A stretch of DNA of 64,000 bases from Microtetraspora glauca (lineage in GTDB: Bacteria > Actinomycetota > Actinomycetes > Streptosporangiales > Streptosporangiaceae): assembly GCA_001570385.1 (NCBI GenBank), contig BBYL01000033.1, forward strand, positions 1 to 64,000, in the 5' to 3' direction. Under the pieces are notes generated by a model, which had not been told where the DNA came from, made no database searches, and saw only the letters and a program-made list of their open reading frames with translations. Each line of letters begins with the position of its first letter. Position 1 is the first letter of the stretch. Below are positions 8,778-15,648 of the stretch, piece after piece. The translations under genes and the position numbers were made by a program.

Positions 8778-9224
8778 TCAGAGGCGGAGTTTGAAGCCCT
8801 CGTGGGAGGGGGTGAAGCCGAGCGAGGCGTAGAAGCGGTGCGCGTCACTCCGCGCCTTGTCGGTCGTGAGCTGGACGAGGCCGCAGCCGCGCTCGCGTGC
8901 CCGCTCGACGGCCCACTCCATCATCCGGCGCCCGATCCCCCGGTTCCGGTACGGCACGGCCACCCGGACCGCCTCGATCTGGGCCCGCTCCGCCCCTCGC
9001 CGTGACAGCCCCGGGATGAACGTGAGCTGGAACGTCCCGATCACCTGGCCGTCCTCCTCCGCCACGAGCAGCTCGTTGCGCGGATCGGCCTCGATGACCT
9101 CGAAGGCCGCCATGGGGTCGACTCCCTTGCCCGGCTCGCGGGCCGCGGCTATGGGGTCGTCGTCCAACATCGCCAGGATGGCCGGGACGTCGTCGCGCCG
9201 GGCCGTACGGAAGGAAACGGACAT
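8778..9224 (-). CDS. GNAT family N-acetyltransferase
   Basis: A 148-residue protein with the GNAT fold. It has an N-terminal FRTARRDDVPAILAMLDDD segment, the acetyl-CoA pyrophosphate-binding loop in VPYRNRGIGRRMMEWA (motif A, R/Q-x-x-G-x-G/A), and a C-terminal DAHRFYASLGFTPSHEGFK characteristic of GNATs that modify small molecules or protein N-termini. It is probably cytoplasmic; the acceptor is unknown. On the minus strand TAGGCT ends 7 nt before the ATG and there is no Shine-Dalgarno, so the message may be leaderless. It stands alone between convergent and divergent neighbours. Confidence 0.88.
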   Translation of the reverse strand: MSVSFRTARRDDVPAILAMLDDDPIAAAREPGKGVDPMAAFEVIEADPRNELLVAEEDGQVIGTFQLTFIPGLSRRGAERAQIEAVRVAVPYRNRGIGRRMMEWAVERARERGCGLVQLTTDKARSDAHRFYASLGFTPSHEGFKLRL

Positions 9225-9329
9225 ACGGCCGAGCCTAGCGGCGACGGAGGTAGGGCAGAGGGGCGGCTCAGGGTGCGCTCAGGGGCTTCCCCGATGCCAC
9301 GGAGGCGTGCCGGATTGCAGCCTTGAGAT

Positions 9330-9782
9330 ATGAACGAACTGACTCGACGTGACGAGATGTCCCTGGCCGGCGCGGCTCTGCGCGGCGCGCCCTGGAAGGC
9401 CGCCGCGGTCTCGGGCGGAGCGGTCGCGGGCACCAGCTTCCTGATGGGCCTCGTCCTGCCGGGACCGCCCGACCTGACGTGGGCCCTGTGCCTCGGCATC
9501 AGCGTCTTCACGCTGGTGGCCGCCATCGGCGCGATCTCGAAGCCGGACCAGGGCGATCGGGTCACCCAGCAGGCGCGGCGCTGGTCACTGCGCCACCCGT
9601 GGCGCTTCGCGCTCTATCCGGGCGTCGGCACCGCGGTGCTGATGTATCCGGTGCAGCTCGTCATCGACAGGGAAGGCGTCTTCGGCGCGGCGTGGGACGC
9701 GCTCTGGGGTGGCGCGCTCGTGTACCTGGTCACCGGGCTGCTCGCGCTGACCATGCGCGGCCGGGCGCGGGGCAACGGCTGA
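9330..9782 (+). CDS. Hypothetical membrane protein (four predicted helices)
   Basis: A 150-residue protein I do not recognise. It has four hydrophobic stretches: about 24-44 (AAVSGGAVAGTSFLMGLVLP), 49-67 (TWALCLGISVFTLVAAIG), 91-111 (WRFALYPGVGTAVLMYPVQ) and 124-142 (WGGALVYLVTGLLALTM). Between the second and third is a charged loop (KPDQGDRVTQQARRWSLRH), and the tail is basic (RGRARGNG). No enzymatic motif is visible. No strong ribosome-binding site precedes the ATG. The gene is convergent with the VOC-family gene and divergent from the acetyltransferase. Confidence 0.7.
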   Translation: MNELTRRDEMSLAGAALRGAPWKAAAVSGGAVAGTSFLMGLVLPGPPDLTWALCLGISVFTLVAAIGAISKPDQGDRVTQQARRWSLRHPWRFALYPGVGTAVLMYPVQLVIDREGVFGAAWDALWGGALVYLVTGLLALTMRGRARGNG

Positions 9783-9793
9783 CGCCGGTCCTC

Positions 9794-9821
9794 GGGCGTC
9801 CTCTTCCGATGAGTGACGCCC
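9794..9821. terminator. Short hairpin between convergent genes
   Basis: GGGCGTC (9794-9800) and GACGCCC (9815-9821) form a 7-bp stem with a 14-nt loop between the membrane protein gene (+) and the VOC gene (-). It is a weak candidate with no U-tract. Confidence 0.35.
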
Positions 9822-9835
9822 TCGGGCACGGCGCC

Positions 9836-10213
9836 TCAGGCGTTGCGCTCCGCCTCGCTCCTGCAGACGCAGAACTCGTTACCCTCCGGGTCGAGCAGCG
9901 TGACCCAGCCGGTGCCGTCCGGGTTGCGGTGGTCCTCGTACGGCTTGGCGCCCAGCGCGACCAGACGCTCGACCTCCTGGTCCCGGGTCGCCCCATCCGT
10001 ACCGGTCACGTCGAAGTGGAGTCGATTCTTGATCGTCTTGTCTTCGGGGACCTGGATGAAGAGCACGTGGGGAGGCCCGTCCGGCCGGTCGAGCATGACC
10101 TCGTCGTCACCGGGCTCGGAATCGACCAGCGGCCAGCCGAGCGCCTCGCTCCACCACTGGGCGAGCTCGTACGGCCGGGCGCTGTCGACGGTCATCGTGT
10201 GGATCTCAATCAT
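9836..10213 (-). CDS. VOC (glyoxalase/bleomycin resistance/dioxygenase) superfamily protein
   Basis: A 125-residue protein with two beta-alpha-beta-beta-beta modules. It begins MIEIHTMTVDSARPYELAQ and ends with LLDPEGNEFCVC, the common C-terminal metal-binding strand of VOC proteins. His5 and the Glu in DPEGNEF are candidate metal ligands, though many family members have lost metal binding. The substrate is unknown. The minus-strand promoter TTGACA, 18 nt, TTGGCT ends 7 nt before the ATG and no Shine-Dalgarno is seen, suggesting a leaderless transcript. Confidence 0.85.
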   Translation of the reverse strand: MIEIHTMTVDSARPYELAQWWSEALGWPLVDSEPGDDEVMLDRPDGPPHVLFIQVPEDKTIKNRLHFDVTGTDGATRDQEVERLVALGAKPYEDHRNPDGTGWVTLLDPEGNEFCVCRSEAERNA

Positions 10214-10356
10214 GTCGCCCAGCCAAGCGCGACACCGCCAAAGCTGTCAAGCCGGTTACCGCTGGCGAGGCGGGAACACGCCCCGGAGGGTTCCGGCGGG
10301 CGGGGAGAACTGGCCGGGCTCGCGGGGCCGGAAGAGCGGCCGCGCGAGGAGCCGGG

Positions 10357-10683
10357 TCAGTGCGCGGCGCCGCCCGCGAGGTTGAGGCCGATGACCCCGA
10401 TGAGGATGAACACGATCGAGACGATCTTCAGGAGGGACGCGTTGTCCCCCAGCAGGGCGATTCCCAGGATCGCGGTGCCGATCGCGCCGATCCCGGTCCA
10501 GACGGCGTAGGCCGTACCGACCTCGAGGCTCTTGAGCGCGAACGACAGCAGCCCGAAGCTGAGGATGGAGAAGACGAAGAATCCGCCCGACCACCACGCG
10601 TGCGAGAAACCGTCGCTCATCTTGAGCGAGTACGCCATGGCGACCTCGAACAGGCCGGCGACGATGAGCAGGATCCAGGCCAT
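10357..10683 (-). CDS. SMR-family transporter of the Gdx/SugE (guanidinium exporter) type
   Basis: A 108-residue protein with four transmembrane helices, the standard small-multidrug-resistance size. Glu13 (GLFEVAMAY), the proton/substrate-coupling residue, is present, and the AYAVWTGIGAIG signature is of the SugE/Gdx branch rather than the EmrE branch. Gdx proteins export guanidinium in exchange for protons. The riboswitch 44 nt upstream that matches guanidine class III independently supports this function. The ATG at 10683 follows AAGGGGGAACC, a good ribosome-binding site that could be controlled by the aptamer. The upstream gene in the same direction is a methyltransferase separated by 128 bp. 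Confidence 0.9.
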   Translation of the reverse strand: MAWILLIVAGLFEVAMAYSLKMSDGFSHAWWSGGFFVFSILSFGLLSFALKSLEVGTAYAVWTGIGAIGTAILGIALLGDNASLLKIVSIVFILIGVIGLNLAGGAAH

Positions 10684-10727
10684 GGTTCCCCCTTGGGACG
10701 AGACGTGACTTCCTGGTGACAGGGAGT

Positions 10728-10767
10728 GCGTCGTCTTCGCTTTCCGGGTACGGCGCGTCTCGTCCGG
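10728..10767 (-). ncRNA. Guanidine-III riboswitch (ykkC-III) aptamer
   Basis: Read on the minus strand, this 40-nt element starts CCGGACGAG, continues GCGCCGTACCCGG and ends AAGACGACGC. It follows, almost position for position, the guanidine-III aptamer of Thermobifida fusca as I remember it (a pseudoknot with CCGG/CCGG and GCGCCGU/ACGGCGC pairings). One C.A mismatch appears in the second stem relative to that sequence. The downstream gene is a Gdx-type guanidinium exporter whose ribosome-binding site lies about 35 nt further on, consistent with translational control. Identification is by memory of the consensus; a covariance-model search would be decisive. Confidence 0.88.
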
Positions 10768-10811
10768 GATGGCCATAAGGCCCATCAGGGGAGAACGTAA
10801 CATATCTCCGC

Positions 10812-11612
10812 TTATTTCCCGGTATCCCACCAGATTGTGACGAATCGGCGTGGCGGAAGCGGCCACAGCCCGAATTCCTCGACCACTCTCGCCACCTCCG
10901 GAGCCCGCGCCGGGTCCAGGCAGAGCCGGCGGCAGGCACCCGCGGACATCTCCTCGATCGACTCGAAGGGCGCGTCCGGCGCCGTGTGCGCCTCCGACTC
11001 CGCCACGAAGCCCATCTCCCTGACAATGGACAAAACGTCGTCCGACGTCGGGCGATCCGGCCTGGTCAGGCCGTGAAAGTGTTCCCAGAGCGGGTTCAGC
11101 CAGCTCATCGGGTGGACCAGAGGCAGTTCGAGCACCACCCTGCGGCGCGCGTGCGCGTCCAACGCGGCCAGGAAGGGCACCAGATCGGGCACGTTGAAGA
11201 CGACATGCGCGCAGACGACCACGTCCGCCGCGGGTGTGCGCTCCGCCACGTCGGGCCAGCGGCCCTCGACCAACCGGATCGTCCCGCATCCGACCTCGCG
11301 CCCGCGCTTCGCCAGCGCGTCCAGCATGGCCCGGTTCTCATCTACGGCGATCAGCGTCGCCGGGCGCAGCGGAAGGCTCCCCGCGCCGGTCCCCGCGCCG
11401 ACGTCGAGGACGGAACCCTCCTCGGGCAGCGCCTCACGCGCCCGCTCGTAGGTCGGCCCCTGAGGAGCGGCGAGCAGCGTGTCCGTCCTCCTCGCGAAGC
11501 GCGCGACGTGATGGGTCCACGGACTGGCCGGCGCCTTCGCCACGATCTCGTCCGGGATGCCCCAGGAGGTCAGGTCGGCCCGCCAGCGGGCCGCTCGCTC
11601 GTCAAGGCTCAC
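10812..11612 (-). CDS. Class I SAM-dependent methyltransferase
   Basis: A 266-residue protein with a Rossmann methyltransferase core. Motif I is VLDVGAGTGAGSLPL (about residues 69-83), followed by the acidic end of strand 2 in LIAVDEN and motif IV-like DVVVCAHVVFNV. The C-terminus carries CRRLCLDPARAPEV and is variable in such families. The target is not evident, and no close family name is claimed. The GTG at 11612 is chosen because GGGGAGCT lies directly before it; a longer frame to 11696 lacks that support. It lies 128 bp upstream of the guanidinium exporter in the same orientation, but the riboswitch in the gap suggests separate control. Confidence 0.8.
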   Translation of the reverse strand: MSLDERAARWRADLTSWGIPDEIVAKAPASPWTHHVARFARRTDTLLAAPQGPTYERAREALPEEGSVLDVGAGTGAGSLPLRPATLIAVDENRAMLDALAKRGREVGCGTIRLVEGRWPDVAERTPAADVVVCAHVVFNVPDLVPFLAALDAHARRRVVLELPLVHPMSWLNPLWEHFHGLTRPDRPTSDDVLSIVREMGFVAESEAHTAPDAPFESIEEMSAGACRRLCLDPARAPEVARVVEEFGLWPLPPRRFVTIWWDTGK

Positions 11613-11723
11613 AGCTCCCCACAGTACTGTCGCGCTCTGTGTCCATTGGCGCTCGCTCCGCTCACGCGGGCTCGCGCCGTCCACGTTGTGGGACATACCA
11701 CCTCATTGCTTGCATATTGTCTG

Positions 11724-11769
11724 TTACTGGCGGGTAGCATTCCTCTAGAGTTACTGACCGGTACGTAAC
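11724..11769 (+). promoter_or_regulatory. Promoter with repeated operator-like motif upstream of acyl-CoA dehydrogenase
   Basis: Two copies of TTACTGRCSGGTA occur at 11724-11736 and 11751-11763, 27 bp apart. The second is part of a 20-bp near-palindrome, GTTAC-TG-ACCGGT-AC-GTAAC (11750-11769). A promoter TTACTG, 16 nt, TAGAGT (11746-11751) is embedded between them, so a bound repressor would cover both hexamers. TetR-type fatty-acid regulators use similar dyads; which regulator acts here is unknown. Confidence 0.5.
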
Positions 11770-11801
11770 CCCGACGGCCTTGGTTTCTAGGAGCGCACGA
11801 G

Positions 11802-13637
11802 ATGGGCCACTACAAGAGCAACATCCGCGATCTCGAGTTCAACCTGTTCGAGGTGTTCGGACGCGGGGAGATCCTCGGCGGCGGCCCGTTCCAGGACATC
11901 GACCAGGACACCGCACGCAGCATCCTCGACGAGGTGAACCGCCTGGCCACCGGCCCGCTGGCGGAGTCCTTCGAGGACGCCGACCGGCACCCGCCGGTGT
12001 TCGACCCGGCCACGCACACCGTCACGATGCCGGAGAGCTTCAAGAAGTCCTACCAGGCCTGGGTGGACGCCGAGTGGTGGCGGATGGAGCTGCAGCCGGA
12101 ACTCGGCGGCACCCCCGCCCCGCGCAGCCTCGTGTGGTCGGTGGCCGAGCTCGTGCTGGGCGCCAACCCCGCCGTCTGGATGTTCGGCAGCGGCCCGGCG
12201 TTCGCCCGGCTCCTGTTCGAGCTCGGCACCGACGACCAGAAGCGGTTCGCCGAGCTCGCCGTCGAGCGCAACTGGGGCTCGACGATGGTGCTGACCGAGC
12301 CGGACGCCGGTTCCGACGTGGGCGCGGGCCGGGCCAAGGCCGTACGGCAGGAGGACGGCACCTGGCACATCGAGGGCGTCAAGCGCTTCATCACCAGCGC
12401 CGAGCACGACATGGTGGAGAACATCTTCCACCTCGTGCTGGCCCGTCCCGAGGGTCACGGCCCCGGTACCAAGGGCCTGTCGATGTTCCTCGTGCCCAAG
12501 TTCCTGGTCGATCTCCCGACAGGCGAGCTGCGCGAGCGCAACGGCGTCTACGTCACCAACGTCGAGAAGAAGATGGGCCTCAAGGTGTCCACCACCTGCG
12601 AGCTCACCTTCGGCGAGAAGCACCCGGCCATCGGCTACCTCGTCGGCGACGTGCACGACGGCATCCGCCAGATGTTCATGGTCATCGAGCACGCCCGCAT
12701 GATGGTCGGCACCAAGGCCATCGCGACGCTGTCCACGGGCTATCTCAACGCGCTGGACTACGCAAAGAACCGCGTCCAGGGCGCCGACCTGACCAGGTCG
12801 GGCGACAAGAGCGCCCCGCGCGTGACCATCACCCACCACCCCGACGTGCGCCGCGAGCTGATGCTCCAGAAGTCGTACGCGGAGGCCATGCGCGCGCTGG
12901 TGATCTACACGGCCACCTTCCAGGACGCCGTCCAGATCGCCGAGGCCGAGGGCCGCAGGGACCACGCCTCCGAGGCGATGAACGACCTGCTGCTCCCCTT
13001 GGTCAAGGGCGTCGGCTCCGAGCGGTCGTACGAGCTGCTGGCCCGGTCGCTCCAGACGCTGGGCGGCTCCGGGTTCCTGCAGGACTACCCGATCGAGCAG
13101 TACATCCGGGACTCCAAGATCGACTCCCTGTACGAGGGCACGACGGCGATCCAGGGCCAGGACCTGTTCTTCCGCAAGGTCCTCAAGAACCAGGGCGCCG
13201 CGCTGGGGTCGCTGCTCGGCGACATCGTCACGTTCGCCGGCTCCGAGGCGGGCAACGGCCGGCTCAAGACCGAGCGCACGCTGCTCGGCGAGGCGGCGGC
13301 CGACGTCAAGGCCATGGCCGACACGATGGCGGGCTGGGCCATCGCGTCGCTGGAGTCGCCGCAGGAGGTCTACAAGGTCGGCCTCAACACGACCCGCTTC
13401 CTGATGGCGCTGGGCGACCTGGTCCTGTCCTGGCTCCTGCTGCGCCAGGCGGAGGTGGCCCTTGCGGCCCTCGGCACTCCGGAGGCCCCCGACCAGGCCG
13501 ACACCGCCTTCTACACCGGCAAGGTGGCCGCCGCGTCGTTCTTCGCGCAGACCGTCCTGCCCCGGCTGGCCGCCGAGCGCCGTGTGCTCGACGCCACCGC
13601 CCAGGACCTCATGGACCTGCCGGAACAGGCCTTCTGA
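11802..13637 (+). CDS. Acyl-CoA dehydrogenase (long form, ~600 residues)
   Basis: A 611-residue FAD-dependent acyl-CoA dehydrogenase of the long bacterial class with an extra C-terminal helical domain (AidB/FadE-like long form). Visible features are WGSTMVLTEPDAGSDVGAG (FAD/substrate binding), TLGGSGFLQDYPIEQYIRD, and the catalytic base Glu445 in SLYEGTTAIQGQ. The enzyme oxidises acyl-CoA to trans-2-enoyl-CoA in beta-oxidation. It is a single-gene unit with its own promoter and palindromic operator candidates just upstream, so it is probably induced by fatty acids or an acyl-CoA. No electron-transfer flavoprotein gene is adjacent. Chain-length preference cannot be judged. Confidence 0.92.
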   Translation: MGHYKSNIRDLEFNLFEVFGRGEILGGGPFQDIDQDTARSILDEVNRLATGPLAESFEDADRHPPVFDPATHTVTMPESFKKSYQAWVDAEWWRMELQPELGGTPAPRSLVWSVAELVLGANPAVWMFGSGPAFARLLFELGTDDQKRFAELAVERNWGSTMVLTEPDAGSDVGAGRAKAVRQEDGTWHIEGVKRFITSAEHDMVENIFHLVLARPEGHGPGTKGLSMFLVPKFLVDLPTGELRERNGVYVTNVEKKMGLKVSTTCELTFGEKHPAIGYLVGDVHDGIRQMFMVIEHARMMVGTKAIATLSTGYLNALDYAKNRVQGADLTRSGDKSAPRVTITHHPDVRRELMLQKSYAEAMRALVIYTATFQDAVQIAEAEGRRDHASEAMNDLLLPLVKGVGSERSYELLARSLQTLGGSGFLQDYPIEQYIRDSKIDSLYEGTTAIQGQDLFFRKVLKNQGAALGSLLGDIVTFAGSEAGNGRLKTERTLLGEAAADVKAMADTMAGWAIASLESPQEVYKVGLNTTRFLMALGDLVLSWLLLRQAEVALAALGTPEAPDQADTAFYTGKVAAASFFAQTVLPRLAAERRVLDATAQDLMDLPEQAF

Positions 13638-13675
13638 GCCCGTACGGCCGCGCACCCGCGGCCGGTGAGACAGCC

Positions 13676-13712
13676 GATCGCGCGTCACCTCTCCGAGAGG
13701 AGGCGCGCGATC
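13676..13712. terminator. Strong hairpin terminator
   Basis: GATCGCGCG (13676-13684) pairs perfectly with CGCGCGATC (13704-13712), and the interior CCTCTC/GAGAGG extends the stem. It lies 38 nt after the acyl-CoA dehydrogenase stop. There is no U-tract. Confidence 0.6.
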
Positions 13713-13801
13713 GTCGTGTATCCGCCGACGGGCGTGGTGAGATCACCCGGAGCCGGGTATGACGGATGGCATACGCGTTGTTTACCGTCCGGAGGTCTGC
13801 G

Positions 13802-14026
13802 ATGGGCATCGGGGTCAGCCTCTTCTTCCTCACCCTCGGGGCGATCCTGAAGTTCGCCATCGACCCCGATGTGCTCGGGCGATCCGTGCACATCGACGTG
13901 ATCGGCGTGATCTTCATGGTTGTCGGAGGCGTGGGCCTGCTCCTCAGCATCGTCCTCGGCTCCCGCAGGGGCGCCACGTCCGAGAACCACCTGATGGAGC
14001 ACGAGAACCACCCGCCGAACCCCTGA
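13802..14026 (+). CDS. Small membrane protein (DUF6458-like)
   Basis: A 74-residue protein with two transmembrane helices: GIGVSLFFLTLGAILKFAI (2-20) and VIGVIFMVVGGVGLLLSIVLG (33-53). The short loop DPDVLGRSVHID joins them, and the hydrophilic tail is rich in His/Glu/Asn. This arrangement matches a small actinobacterial family I associate with DUF6458, of unknown function. The ATG at 13802 has GGAGG seven nt upstream, which decides the start against a longer in-frame ATG at 13766. It is convergent with the Dabb gene, 13 bp apart. Confidence 0.8.
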   Translation: MGIGVSLFFLTLGAILKFAIDPDVLGRSVHIDVIGVIFMVVGGVGLLLSIVLGSRRGATSENHLMEHENHPPNP

Positions 14027-14039
14027 GGCCGGCCCGCGG

Positions 14040-14333
14040 TCAGACCTCGTACTGCACGGCGGCGCGGGAGGCGAGGATCGGCTTGATGTGCTCGGCGATG
14101 ATCGCCAGATGCGCCGGGTGGTCGCGGTAGGCGAGATAGTCGTCGACGGAGTCGAAGTCCGCGACCACGGCGAACTCGTGGTTGCCCGCGTTGATGCCCG
14201 CGTCCGGGCCGACGGCGTAGCTTCGGATCTGGGAGATGATCCCGGGCAGGGTGTTCAGCCGCGCGGCGACCTCCGCCTTCTGCTCGCCGGTGGCGTTCTC
14301 GGTCCAGGTGAACAGCACGACGTGCCGAATCAT
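14040..14333 (-). CDS. Dabb (stress-responsive alpha/beta barrel) family protein
   Basis: A 97-residue Dabb-domain protein, the typical single-domain length. It begins MIRHVVLFTWTENATGEQK and contains the conserved FAVVADFDSVDDYLAYRDHPAHL stretch with the YxxHPxH motif of the family. Members are dimeric ferredoxin-like alpha/beta barrels; some are stress-induced and some are polyketide or olivetolic acid cyclases. Here no pathway context is seen, so no reaction is claimed. GGGGAG precedes the ATG by 3-4 nt. Confidence 0.88.
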   Translation of the reverse strand: MIRHVVLFTWTENATGEQKAEVAARLNTLPGIISQIRSYAVGPDAGINAGNHEFAVVADFDSVDDYLAYRDHPAHLAIIAEHIKPILASRAAVQYEV

Positions 14334-14398
14334 GATCTCCCCTTCGCGGTGTGACTGCCCGTCAGCCTAGACCGCCACGCCACGACCGGTTCATCCGG

Positions 14399-15409
14399 TC
14401 ACAACCAGTGCCACTCGATCGACGCCGCCCGCCGGCGCGCGGCCAGCCAGTCGGCGAACGCCGCCGCGCCGGCCTCGGCCATGGTCGCCGCGTCGTCCCC
14501 GGCCGGCCGGCGTTCCACGACCATGCCGGTGAGATAGCCGTCTCCGTGGCGTACCGGCCCGATCATCGTCTCCTCCGGCGCGTCACGCAGCGGGCCGGGC
14601 AGGTCCCTGGCCCGGCGCTCGCCCAGCGTCACCTGGGCCTCGCCGTACCCGAGCAGGCCGCCGAGGCCGCGCAGCAACTCGCCGTTCACCGGCTGGGCGC
14701 CGGTCGCCCAGAACGCGCGCACCAGGTCGAAGTCGGGCCGGTGCGTGTCGAGGTAGGCGGGGGCCAGCTCGGCCTCCTTGCGGCGCCGGAACCGCCGCCG
14801 CCGGGCGGCCCCGGCGATGAACGCCTCGAACTGGGGTCCCGACATGCCCATCTCGGCGAGCCAGGCGAGCGTGGCCGCGCGGTCGTGGAGCCGCCACGCC
14901 CGCCTGATCTCCTCGGCGGCCTCCGCGAGCTCCTCGTCGCCCACCGGTTCGTGGTCGGTGAGCACCTCGTTGTGGACGAGGCACTGGTCGATGATCTCGT
15001 CGTGCACCGTCTGGTCGCGCCGCGCGAGCGTACGCGTCATGGCCAGCGCCTCGGCCACGGGGACGTGCACCCGGTCGACGCTGAGCAGGTAACCGGCGGC
15101 CCAGTGGGTGGAGTGGTCGATCAACCAGGGGACGCCGTCGTCCACGGGGACGCTGACCGCGACAGTGCCGCCGCGCGGATGGTTCACCAGGAGGTCGTAG
15201 TCCACGACCGGGCTCCCGGGACGTACGTCGACGACGAGCTGCGCCTGCGCGGCGGGGTACCGGGCCGACCATTCGGCCACGGCGTTCCGGGCCTCCTGTA
15301 CGGCGGTGCGGCGCCGGTGCAACCCGCGCAGCAGTTCCACGCCTTCGGAGAGGACCTGAGCGAAGTCGTCGACACCTGCTCCCAGCATCAGGGGTAGGGG
15401 GATGCTCAC
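14399..15409 (-). CDS. Hypothetical protein resembling PpiC/SurA-related peptide-maturation proteins (TIGR04500-like)
   Basis: A 336-residue soluble protein. The N-terminal half (VELLRGLHRRRTAVQEARN, then DYDLLVNHPRGGTVAVSVP and PWLIDHSTHWAAGYLLSVD) and the helical middle (IIDQCLVHNEVL, DEELAEAAEEIRRAWRLHD, LAWLAEMGMSGPQFEAFIA) follow, from memory, the order of the putative peptide maturation system family TIGR04500. That family is distantly related to SurA/PpiC chaperones. No PPIase active site, radical-SAM partner or precursor peptide is visible nearby, so function is open. The start is GTG at 15409 with GAGGAGAGAC directly upstream. It lies downstream of, and in the same orientation as, the dehydrogenase operon, separated by a hairpin. 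Confidence 0.55.
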   Translation of the reverse strand: MSIPLPLMLGAGVDDFAQVLSEGVELLRGLHRRRTAVQEARNAVAEWSARYPAAQAQLVVDVRPGSPVVDYDLLVNHPRGGTVAVSVPVDDGVPWLIDHSTHWAAGYLLSVDRVHVPVAEALAMTRTLARRDQTVHDEIIDQCLVHNEVLTDHEPVGDEELAEAAEEIRRAWRLHDRAATLAWLAEMGMSGPQFEAFIAGAARRRRFRRRKEAELAPAYLDTHRPDFDLVRAFWATGAQPVNGELLRGLGGLLGYGEAQVTLGERRARDLPGPLRDAPEETMIGPVRHGDGYLTGMVVERRPAGDDAATMAEAGAAAFADWLAARRRAASIEWHWL

Positions 15410-15591
15410 GTCTCTCCTCGGATGAGCCGGTGCCGCGCGGCGAGGCCGTCCAAAGGGGGCTGGGTGAAGCCCCGCCGCGCGAGTCCGCGTGGCACTCAGG
15501 TGGGCGGGCTCTGATCCGCACCGATCCCGTCCACCTGAGCACCTGGCAGAACGCTAGGCCGTCGTGCTTGAGACTCACTGGTTGCGATCTT

Positions 15592-15634
15592 GGAGGCGAC
15601 TTGGGGTGCTGGGCGCCCGCTGGACGTCGCCTCC
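15592..15634. terminator. Hairpin terminator after the 2-oxoacid dehydrogenase operon
   Basis: GGAGGCGAC (15592-15600) pairs perfectly with GTCGCCTCC (15626-15634), and the loop contains a further GGGCGCCC palindrome. It begins 15 nt downstream of the E2 stop on the minus strand. The 180 bp between it and the next gene show no convincing ORF. Confidence 0.55.
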
Positions 15635-15648
15635 TCACGCACCCGGCG

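Noticed and set aside
15410..15591. Precursor peptide gene for a RiPP next to the peptide-maturation-like gene
   Set aside because: No short ORF with a ribosome-binding site and a stop before the next gene was found on either strand.
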